Assembly: GCA_020747065.1 (NCBI GenBank)
Contig: JAGMVK010000012.1
Span: forward strand, 1,860,001-1,924,000
Length of the DNA stretch: 64,000 nt
From: Cadophora sp. MPI-SDFR-AT-0126
Taxonomy: Eukaryota > Ascomycota > Leotiomycetes > Helotiales > Ploettnerulaceae
Direction: 5' to 3'
Numbering within the stretch: the stretch's first letter is position 1; each line of letters starts with the position of its first letter. Made by a program: the position numbers and the translations under genes. Under the pieces are notes generated by a model. It saw nothing but the letters and a program-made list of their open reading frames with translations, made no database searches and was not told where the DNA came from. Below, in pieces: positions 31,744 to 40,552 of this stretch.

Positions 31744-33654
31744 ATGTCAGCTTCATACTCCGAAGAGGAGAAACTGCCAGAAATGGCAGATCTTCCCGAT
31801 AGTTCTCGACAAGGTCTCTACGTATATCAATCGTTGGATAAATCAACTCGAAAAATTCGACTTCTCCAGCTTACGCGAAACGTTACTTTGAATGATATTG
31901 AATGCAAACTACCTGATTGGTCTCTCGACGAAGCGCCCGGCTACGACGCCATTTCCTATACCTGGGGTAATCCTGCCGAGACACATGGGATAATCGTGAA
32001 TGGGAAATGGCTCCCTACATCCGCCAACGTGTGGGAGATAGTACAAAAGCTAGCCCCACAAGAGAACACAGGCTGTGTATATATATGGATTGATTTCATC
32101 TGCATCAACCAAAAAAACAACGACGAGAAAAACTGGCAGGTTGATATGATGGGGAAAATATATGAAAGTGCGAAGCAAGTCGTGGTATTCCTCGGCGATT
32201 CACCAAATGGTGACGCGGATCTAGCAATCGAGCAGGTAGAGTATCTGAGGTCACAACTTGAAGAAAAGAAAGAAAATGTAGAGGATTTTCGGGCACAGGT
32301 CGACGGTCCTGAGTTTGGAAATGCCTCCCCGAAATGGGACGCATTCAACACTCTTGTCAATCACAAATTCTGGACAAGGGTTTGGATTGTTCAAGAAGTT
32401 GCCCTGGCACGAAAGCTTCGGATTGTATATGGCGGAAAGGAGCTATCGTGGGAGGGCTTCGCGACAGTGATGGAGGCGTTCAAGAACATTGACAATGATG
32501 GCCCGCTCGGGATTCCCAAGATGGTCGCTGGGCGACCAAAGGAAGGATTGCCCTTTCTTGGTGTGGCTAGGATCCTCTTAGTTGCAAAAATCAGGAAAAT
32601 GGTTCGTGATGCTGAGACAATTACTCTCCGCGACATGCTAGAACATTCGTCAAAATTCGCGGCCACTAATCCAAGGGATCATATATTTGCTCTCGAAGGC
32701 TTGGTTACCGATAAAGAAACAATTGACCCACATCTCAGACCAGATTATGGTAAGACAGTAGCCGATATCTTCAAGATCACCACTCGCCATTACCTCCAAC
32801 AAGAGAACGGGCTTTGGATTCTAGAACTCGCAGGCATCGGATACAAAAGAAATATAGGGGATCTTCCATCCTGGGTTGCCGACTTAAGCTGCGACCGAAG
32901 GATGGCCTCAGATTCAGAAACCACCGATCCGCTCGTATCAATGCTCGCGCTGCTCGGCATCACACCAGCCATTGCGACAGTACGGCTGCCCACCATCTCG
33001 TATCCTCCGGAGACGATATCCATGCATGGCATCATAGCCACCCAGATCTCAAGAGTCTCGACCCTCGCCTTAATGACGAATTCCCAGCCTGGACTTGGTT
33101 CCCTCCTCTCGCTGGGCGCCTTCCTCCAAATGCGCAGCATGGCCATGACCGTTTTCCCAATCCAGTACAACGCAACTGGCGAGGACTGCCGGGAAGCTTT
33201 CTGGCGGACTTTAGTCCAGACTACCGAGACGGACGAGTTTGCTGACATGTTGCGGTTATGCTATGCGGGGTTGGATGGCGGGCTCGCACTATTCCAGACT
33301 GTTACAGAGAGAATGCTCCTCAATCCGGAGGAGAGTGTGCAGGCTTCGATACCGGGCGTGCAGGATGATTTGGCGTCGTTGATGTTCTTGGCGACGAGAT
33401 TTTTTATGGCTGTGGGGGTGAGGAGTGGAGGAGAGCGGTTTGCTATCTTGAATGGGGGGTATATGGCGATGGTTCCGCCTGGGGCGAAGCAGGGGGATGT
33501 GTTGGTTTTGGTGAGGGGTGAGAAGCCCTTTTTATTTAGGAAGAGTTACATGCAGGGGAAATATCAGCTGGTAGGGAAATGTTATGTTCACGGTTTAACG
33601 GCGGCAAAGCTGGCGAATGAGGGGAAAAAAGGAGAGAGCATTGAAATATGTTGA
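31744..33654 (+). CDS. HET-domain protein 2 (HET-6/OR-like), 636 aa
   Basis: Single exon, ATG at 31744. The HET domain spans about residues 65-230: YDAISYTWGNP, YIWIDFICINQ, WQVDMMGKIYESAKQVVVFLG, FWTRVWIVQEVALARKL. A helical region with the RDHIFALEGL block and a C-terminal section (GVRSGGERFAILNGGYMAMVPPGAKQGDVLVLV) are typical of the HET-6 group. The TIR element of the NLR ends 60 bp upstream, so the native promoter was either replaced or lies beyond the element. Intact; expression may now depend on the element's right end. Confidence 0.92.
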   Translation: MSASYSEEEKLPEMADLPDSSRQGLYVYQSLDKSTRKIRLLQLTRNVTLNDIECKLPDWSLDEAPGYDAISYTWGNPAETHGIIVNGKWLPTSANVWEIVQKLAPQENTGCVYIWIDFICINQKNNDEKNWQVDMMGKIYESAKQVVVFLGDSPNGDADLAIEQVEYLRSQLEEKKENVEDFRAQVDGPEFGNASPKWDAFNTLVNHKFWTRVWIVQEVALARKLRIVYGGKELSWEGFATVMEAFKNIDNDGPLGIPKMVAGRPKEGLPFLGVARILLVAKIRKMVRDAETITLRDMLEHSSKFAATNPRDHIFALEGLVTDKETIDPHLRPDYGKTVADIFKITTRHYLQQENGLWILELAGIGYKRNIGDLPSWVADLSCDRRMASDSETTDPLVSMLALLGITPAIATVRLPTISYPPETISMHGIIATQISRVSTLALMTNSQPGLGSLLSLGAFLQMRSMAMTVFPIQYNATGEDCREAFWRTLVQTTETDEFADMLRLCYAGLDGGLALFQTVTERMLLNPEESVQASIPGVQDDLASLMFLATRFFMAVGVRSGGERFAILNGGYMAMVPPGAKQGDVLVLVRGEKPFLFRKSYMQGKYQLVGKCYVHGLTAAKLANEGKKGESIEIC

Positions 33655-34081
33655 CGGATTAAAATGGCAGCGAGCCTCCTGCCGGCGGGGTAAGTTTTCA
33701 CTTCGTTTCAGGGCATAAAAGCTATCAACAACAAAAAAAGACGTCTAGAAATCATTCTTAAGCAAGTCTCCTCTTCCCCAATCTCTCCCACACTCTAGTT
33801 ACTCTAATGTAGCTGCTGCCAATGACGTTTTATCTTAAGGTCCAGAACAAGGCTAACAAACGTACGTAATCGATGTCCTGTCGAGACTTCAAGAAGCCGC
33901 ATTCACGAGGAAAGATGTATTGATTATTATTGCAAGCATGGGTTTCATTTGACAAAGCTTTCGCGGAATACATCACTAATTGAAGACATGTGAAAGGGAA
34001 AGCAACAGTAAAATACGGACAAAAGCTCCAACCCGCTTAAACAAGTGTTGTAAGTTAGACATCCCTCGCTGCTCTCTGTTC
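33655..34081. other. Short convergent intergenic region
   Basis: 3' flanks of the HET gene (+) and the acidic protein gene (-). No structure seen. Confidence 0.4.
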
Positions 34082-34921
34082 CTACTGATGACGGCGAGCC
34101 CGATACAGTTTTCTACGATATTTCGTGCTCTCCTTTACGAGGTAGGCGAGACAACCAACCGTTCTGCTCGTCGCATCCTTCTCAGACAAGAGGTACTCAT
34201 CTATAGAACGGCCATGGTGATCAGTGTTCTCAGGCTTCCCATCATCGCGACTTGCAATCTGCTCAGTCAAACGCTCAAGAACTTTGATCGTGTATCCCAC
34301 ATGATTATCTCGAAGCTGATTCAGTCGCCCCTGAAGTCGAGATGAGCGAGAAAATTGTCGGGCAGAACCGTGATAGTTGTTGTCGTCGCTATAGTCAGAC
34401 TCCATGTCTTCATCCGAGACGTCTCTTCGCACAAGATCACGAATGTCAGCTGGCGCCTCATCGATCTGCTCATCATCAGATTCATCGACCACGAACGGCT
34501 GCTTTGAGCCGCCAACATCAGCGATGGTCTCTTCGATGGCACTGGCTGGAGCTGCATCCTCGCCCAGTTGGCCTGTTGGGCCGTCAATGGGAGTGGAGGA
34601 TCGGATGCCACCGGGGATGGTCTCTTCGATGGCACTGGCTGGAGCTGTATCCTCGCTCGATGGTGCGAAATCGCCCGTGGGCGCAGTATCGTCCATGATG
34701 CTGGCTTGGGCTGGGGCTGGGGCTGTGTCCTCGCGCCTGGAGCGAGCCGCCATTTCATGCATCATGACCGCATCGACGTCAGTCCCAGGTAACGGTCCGC
34801 CCGTGATGATGCGCTCGCTCATAATGATATCTGGAGTCTCGGAAGCCAGACTCGTGGACAAGGTGGGAAGGCGACGCCCCGATCTGAGTTGACGAGTGGA
34901 ATTGGAATTGTAGGCAGGCAT
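34082..34921 (-). CDS. Acidic unknown protein with EDTAPASAIEETI repeats, 279 aa
   Basis: Begins MPAYNSNSTRQLRSGRRL. Residues about 65-150 contain three to four imperfect copies of a motif like EDTAPASAIEETI, visible at DNA level as repeated GGCACTGGCTGGAGCTG blocks. An acidic stretch (DESDDEQIDEAP, SDEDMESDYSDDNNY) follows, then a charged helical C-terminus ending YRRKLYRARRHQ. Likely nuclear and largely disordered; no domain recognised. Single exon; a CT-rich leader precedes the ATG on the minus strand. Confidence 0.55.
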   Translation of the reverse strand: MPAYNSNSTRQLRSGRRLPTLSTSLASETPDIIMSERIITGGPLPGTDVDAVMMHEMAARSRREDTAPAPAQASIMDDTAPTGDFAPSSEDTAPASAIEETIPGGIRSSTPIDGPTGQLGEDAAPASAIEETIADVGGSKQPFVVDESDDEQIDEAPADIRDLVRRDVSDEDMESDYSDDNNYHGSARQFSRSSRLQGRLNQLRDNHVGYTIKVLERLTEQIASRDDGKPENTDHHGRSIDEYLLSEKDATSRTVGCLAYLVKESTKYRRKLYRARRHQ

Positions 34922-37329
34922 GACGAATGGGCTGATTGGGCTTGATAGTGATGATGATTGAGTTGAGGGACGGGGAAGAAGAGGAAAGAAGGAAGATGGA
35001 GAATTGAAGATTCATGGGCAGGACGAAGGCTTATATACATGTGCCCGGCTCTAGCGCACATTTCAAGGGCCACGCTGATGACATCTTGCCATTCCATGTG
35101 CGTCCTCCATTGGTAGAAGATGATGACAGGGGAAATCTATTGGGTGCATCGCGCCCCTGCCTCTATACCATACATACGAAAGGCCAATCCAGCTACAACA
35201 AGGGTGGAGGAGCGCCACGCTACGGCTCCTTTGGTGGCTTCGACTTGAACCTTACTAGCTACGTATGCGGGCGAGAAGAAGAAGGGCTCTCTGAGACTTT
35301 CGAATGTTCCAGCACCTTATACGTTCTCTCTTGCGTGTGAGATGCGTGCTTATGGTGGTCGGTCACAGCTGTTGCTAACGGGGACCTGAATATCGACAAT
35401 ATGACCAACGCCAACATGACGGGATGGAGCACGTTATGGCAATGACCCTCTCGCGTCGCAGCCGGCTTGGGGGTGAAGGACGAGCATTCCTACACCTGTC
35501 CCTGTTCCGGCTCGATTTCGGTCTCTGGAAAGTTGCATAGTGTCCTGGTGCAGCCGAGCAGCCTTTACGTGTCCTCGCACTACTCATGGGGTCCCATGAA
35601 GATAAACTATGCCGGTCATTGCCATTCCTGCAAATGCATGAATGGATTCCTACAAACGGAAAGAGGCAAAAAGTGGACCTCTGGATGTTGTCGTTCGGCT
35701 GTTTAAGCGAAGCCCCTATTCGCTAAGCGAGAAAGGTGCAGTTTGGCTTCAACCTGCCCCAAGTTCAGCAATCACCAAGTGAAGCTCCTTACCTGTCGGG
35801 CAATAGAAGAATCTGGGATCCAGAGTGTGATAGGAAATCTTCCTAACCTCATCGCGTCTGATTATATTGTACATATATGCGCCGAGCTTACTTGATGCGT
35901 TGGATAAACATGAAGGCGGCCTGGTCTCGGAAATACCTCATCCGGCTAACCTTCCAATTATATTGCCTTGTGAGACAGTGGCACTTCGGTATTCCATGTG
36001 TTTCTGCAGGTGGTTCCATCTTCAATCCTGGGACAGACCTGCTTTGCCGTTATTGAGGATTACATTCCGGAAGGGACCTTGTCCTTGTGGTACCAGGGTC
36101 GTAGGATGGGCTAGGATTCAAGGAGCAGCAAGACCTACGCATTCCGCCCTATTTACCACTGTCAAGACGGCTCTGCATCAATGAGCAAAAGGTAACTGCT
36201 CCTGGAAAGGTGAGGGATAGAGATATAGAGCGGGAAATATGATAGGCATGGGCTTGCCGTGAGAGTTTTGATGGGATCTAAGTATGCCTTCCCCGAATTC
36301 CTACAGCAGCTGCATATAAGACATGCGTCTAACTCAGCTTATTTCAGCACCAAAGCAGACGATTCGGCACATGTTGCTCCGTATAATCTAACAAATTGAG
36401 GCCAGAAATCGCCCAGCCTGGTCTGACACCATTATCCAGGGTGATCAACTACTTGAAAGTGGAGGCAAGTTGCAGCGAGCTGAGCTATAGATTTTCCCAT
36501 TGATCTTATTTTCGAGTGGCATTTGTGTGCTGACGATCTATGCCGCCATTCATAGAAGGCACGAAGTCAGGTCGTCACGCCTCGCTTAGCAACCTAGGGG
36601 TTCGCTTAAGCACTTGAAGTAAACATTGGATATCAAGGCATATCTTAAGCGAGGTGACTCAAACGGGCTGCCAAGCGTCTTGTCAACCACATGTGCGCCC
36701 TTTGGAATTGCAGGAGCCAGTGGAAATGATACCAGAGAAACCTATGTATAGGCTTTCATAGTTGTTCTCTGCACCTAATCTTCTATTTGCAGCATCAAAA
36801 ATTAAAATTGGATATCATCCACCTACTTTTACCGAAGAGCCCAACGTTATCCTCACCATTATACACAGCGCGGCCGAAGCTCAGTCTTATCGCGACCGAA
36901 TTGAGAAATCACCCGAAGACCTTGAAATGAAACCCAATCACCAGAGCAGATGGGAGAAGGGTAGGGCGAGATCTGGTTGAAGGTTGAAGTTGCAGATGTG
37001 TTACCCTTGGAATTTTTTGTCCCATAGTAAAAGGAGATGCTCTCCTCCTCTTCCAATCTGGGACGCTGGAAGCCATACCGAACAGGCTTAAAAAGAAAAT
37101 AGATATGTGATTGTTGTGACAGTGAACTGTAGACAACCTATCGTACTTGTGGGTTGTCTTGACAGATCAGCTTGATCAAGGTGACTCAAAACTACAGCGG
37201 TCATAGGCGGGATTGGAACCATCAATTGCGGGAGAATTTGGGGGTCCATCAAGTTTTGGTGATATCAATTTTCGCATCCATCATTTTTGGAGCCACTTGT
37301 TGTGAGCTATCCATTTAGGACACCTCCAT
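34922..37329. other. 2.4 kb with no confident gene
   Basis: Several short frames exist. One at 35467-35706 encodes a Cys-rich 79-residue peptide (CPCSG, CHSCKC) that could be the remnant of a zinc-binding protein. Two copies of a dispersed motif built on TCGCTTAG and AGGGGTTCGCTTAA lie at about 35,704-35,736 (inverted) and 36,578-36,610; a third is near 59,331. The second is followed by an inverted partner (CTTAAGCGAGGTGA) at about 36,648. Confidence 0.35.
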
Positions 37330-37757
37330 CAGTGTTCCCAATAGTATTCCCCGTATTTTGATACGCCCCACTCGGGTGGTAACAATGTCGATTTAGAAAT
37401 ACGAGGTAGTAACAATATCGATTTTGGAATACTAAGCCGTATCAATACAGAATCTGAATATTAGTTACCACTGCCCGTATACTGTAATACAGATTGCGGG
37501 GTAAAAGGAGGGGTAAAAAGGGGTTTACGTGACTAGAAAATAGGAGTAAAAGGGGCTCTCCTTAAGAGCTCGCCCCTTTTAAAAGTATCTATTAGGCTTA
37601 GCTCCGTATTCCAGAATATTGCAATATATCCCCGTACAATACAGTACTATCACTGCCCCTGCCAATACGTATGGTCTCAAGAATACTGTACGCCGTACGT
37701 ATGAGACCACCTAAATACTGAGCTAGTAATACAGAACGTATACTATTGGGAACACTG
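37330..37757. mobile_element. 428-bp MITE-like element with 18-bp perfect TIRs
   Basis: Both ends are CAGTGTTCCCAATAGTAT, perfectly inverted (37330-37347 and 37740-37757). The interior is non-coding and full of AATAC/GTATT subterminal motifs, with a central palindrome AAAAGGGGC..GCCCCTTTT (about 37,549-37,582). No clear target duplication (left flank CTCCAT, right flank GGTATA), so the superfamily is unassigned. The terminal CAGTG would be compatible with hAT or pogo-like elements. Confidence 0.75.
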
Positions 37758-37774
37758 GGTATAATTTTTAGAAT

Positions 37775-38600
37775 GGCATATGGGGAAAATAATTGGGTAA
37801 ATGAGAAGTTGTTCTGCGTCATTTATTAAAATGGCATATCCTTAAATTAGCATATTCTTAAAACATTTGTATGAATAAGTATTTTTTTCGGTTGTTTATT
37901 TAGGAGGGCATTTTCTTTTATCATATGCTTAAAATAATTTAATAGATAAGAATTCGTTCTGCGTGTTTTGTTAGGGGAGCACATTCTTTAATAAGCACAT
38001 GCCTGAATTAATTATGTAAACAAGGATATGTTTTGACGTATTTATTAGGAGAGCATATTTTTAAAGTAGCATATTATAAGATGGAGTGTCACGGCAGGCA
38101 AAGAATGTAGAAGTTCAAGAATTGATTCAGAACTAATCTCTGGACTCGAAAGGAGTCCAGAGGTGGAGCGCATATATAGGGCCATTGAATAAAGTTCCAC
38201 CGGCGTGACTATATATTCTCTGTGCAGTAGTAACCTTCGCCGCGGTGCTGGTGAACCCCCGCTCGGCGAAGGACTGGGAGACCAAACATGCAGAGTGGTT
38301 GTGCCAAAACTCACACATGACACATATGCTTAAAATAGTTAGGTGAATAAGGATTTGTTTTGACTTGTTTATCAGCACGGCATATCCTTAAAGTAGCATA
38401 TGCTTAAAATAAGCAGGTGAATAAGGATTTGTTTTGACTTGTTTACTAAGGAGAGCATATTCCTATTTTAGCATATACTTAACATAATTTCGTAAATAAG
38501 GATTTGTTGTGTTGTTTATTTTGTGTTGTTTATTGGGAGAGAATATTCCTAAATTGGCATATACTTAAAATAATTCTATGTATTAGGTTTTGTTTTCCGT
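37775..38600. repeat. AT-rich version of the hairpin satellite, unit about 75-80 bp
   Basis: Tandem units of the form GCATATGCTTAAAATAAG, CAGGTGAATAAGGATTTGTT, TTGACTTGTTTATTAGGAGA, GCATATCC. About eight copies, interrupted at 38075-38322. It shares the GCATATGCTTAAA half-site with the GC-rich arrays but has lost the G-rich linkers. It may be a RIP-altered or separately evolved subfamily. Confidence 0.75.
38075..38322. mobile_element. 248-bp insertion in the satellite, solo-LTR-like
   Basis: The array sequence AGTAGCATATGCTTA is split, and CATAT is present on both sides (38070-38074 and 38323-38327), as a 5-bp target duplication. The insertion contains TGTCACGGCAGG near its left end (38087) and ends ACACATGACA, giving TGTCA..TGACA ends typical of fungal LTRs. 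It includes a TATATA and two small hairpins (CTCTGGACTC/GAGTCCAGAG and CCTTCGCCG/CGGCGAAGG). Twelve extra bases separate CATAT from TGTCA, so the exact left end is unsure. Confidence 0.5.
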
Positions 38601-38904
38601 TATTGTAGGCTATATGCCTAATTTGAGCTCAGAAATGAGAGCACGGATGTGGTCATTGTCCCGCCGGTTGATTTTCAATCTGTTGCCACCATCCCTACTC
38701 CCTCTCATTCTTCTTCCTCCTCGTCTCCGCCATATTCGCTTAAATCTCTCTTCCTTGCCTCCATCGCGCGCTACGACTGCACGCGATATCGTCATTTCTT
38801 TCTAGCAATAACGACCGAGCGAATATTTCCAGAACGTACAGTATCACTTCCCATGAACCGCCATCCCAAGCTCTTCCACAAGATTTCCCGACTTTGAGGT
38901 GACG

Positions 38905-39578
38905 ATGTGGAAGTCTATCTTGATGTTCATTTGCACATTACCTCTCCTGTCTCTATATTATTCAGCCCTTGCACCCTGTAAAGTCCCTTACTCCTTTTCA
39001 TCTACAGAATTAACATTGTGCTAGTTTCGCAGGAATCCCTTGCACAAGTTGCAAGTCAAGCTCGTGATTTATCACAACTATATTCAACTACACATGGCCG
39101 AAACGACACTGCTGGTGGGACGATCTTCATGAAGTCTAGATCCGAGGACTTGGGTCTGCCTATCAAATTTACGCTTACTGGAAGCTGTCCAGAGCTATCA
39201 ACCGAGTTGCCAGTCACTATACGGCTTATAACCGAAGACATCATCCAATCGCATATTGATAGCCCCGGACGCTGGCCACCCTTTGAATACTTTCAAGAAA
39301 CGTTTAGTGTGCCAGGCACTGAGCTCAGTTTGAGTCTGGACTTGCTTGCTGGAAATACATTGAGTGGATCAGAGTTCAAGGACTTAGCTAGCCTTGTCGA
39401 AGGGACGACTTTAAGACTGTTCCAAGCGACTCAATACAAAGCATTTGAAATGGCATGGCTTCGGGGAGAATATCGAGAAGTCTCTTTCCAAGCTTGGTGG
39501 ACATTATACTCGAGTTTCGCTGGGGAAACGGCACCTTGTGAAGGACCAGCCAGCCATGCTAGTAACGAAGAGCTATAA
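38905..39578 (+). CDS. Putative secreted protein, two exons, 208 aa
   Basis: Exon 1 (38905-38977) encodes MWKSILMFICTLPLLSLYYS followed by ALAP, a strong signal peptide. A 47-nt intron (GTAAAG..TTAAC..GTGCTAG, 38978-39024) joins phase 1 to exon 2 (39025-39578). Without this exon the frame has only a GTG start. The mature protein is acidic with few cysteines and no motif I recognise; the C-terminal end (ETAPCEGPASHASNEEL) could change if another intron exists. Role unknown. Confidence 0.5.
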
Positions 39579-39722
39579 TACCACTTTTGACGGACCTATC
39601 TGGTCTTACCGTCTTACTTTGCAGACTGTTACAAAGCAATGTACATCACTTGGAGAGTTTCGAAGTTCAGACACTACAAGATTGAATTGAATTCCATCGC
39701 GTTTGTTCTAGAGGCTGTAATT

Positions 39723-40139
39723 TCAGGGATGCTGATCATGCCTGTGGTACCCTTCCAAACAACTGACAGACACTTTGCTTTTTCCCACCTCGATAAGCGG
39801 CCTGACACCATTGAGGAACAGCATTGCCCTACGTTTGGTGAATAACCTCACGTATCTGTGTTGCTCTCCAATATCATTCATCATATTCATATCTTGAATT
39901 GCTAGTCTTTCAACTTCACAGAACTCGTCGTCATCGTTGGTACTTGTGGTGGGTCGTTTTGCCATACATTTTGAACATCTTACGCAGAATGCAGCAGTAA
40001 TTTTTTCCGCTTCAACGCCAAAGCGCAGGAACTGCCAGACACCGAGGAGGTGGGTGCAAACCATGTCCGACTTGAGATCTTTGCGCTCTTCGCGGCCGCA
40101 TTGGAGACATATGACAGTAACTGCAATGGTGGTAAGCAT
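39723..40139 (-). CDS. Possible small cysteine-rich protein, 138 aa
   Basis: The frame has CxxC pairs (CLQC, CVRCSKC) and a charged middle (TSTNDDDEFCEVERLAIQ). The ATG at 40139 directly follows AG-rich sequence, so an upstream exon is possible. It has protein-like composition but no recognised domain; weak call. Confidence 0.28.
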   Translation of the reverse strand: MLTTIAVTVICLQCGREERKDLKSDMVCTHLLGVWQFLRFGVEAEKITAAFCVRCSKCMAKRPTTSTNDDDEFCEVERLAIQDMNMMNDIGEQHRYVRLFTKRRAMLFLNGVRPLIEVGKSKVSVSCLEGYHRHDQHP

Positions 40140-40552
40140 AATGATTTTGAGTATAGGACGAAGATGAAGGTAAACTATCCCAGTAAGTTTTGCAACAACA
40201 CGCCAATAAATAGTAATTAGAATAAGGGGGCTATGTACCTTAGAATTCTAAGTATCGACAACAACAAAAATGGCTGACGTCTGTGCTCAGATTACTTTTT
40301 AACTTCATTCTATTATATGCTTTTGTTTGGTGTATGGTTATGTGTGTCGTATGCTTAAGTTTGCTGGGTGCTTTTTTCGCAGAAAGCTTAACTAATGTAA
40401 TGTGCCAAATGCTGATGTCGACTGTCAAATTTCTAGGTGCTCATTAACTATACTTAAAACAGTGTATGCTGTTATTGGCTGGACCCTAAAAACTCTTAAC
40501 TTGGTGGATTAGAACACACCATCATTAGCATAGTCAACTTTGAATATCGACG

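Noticed and set aside
35467..35706. 79-codon Cys-rich frame as a glutathione-dependent formaldehyde-activating (Gfa-like) protein
   Set aside because: CPCSG and CHSCKC are suggestive, but spacing does not fit well and no start or splice partners support a full domain.
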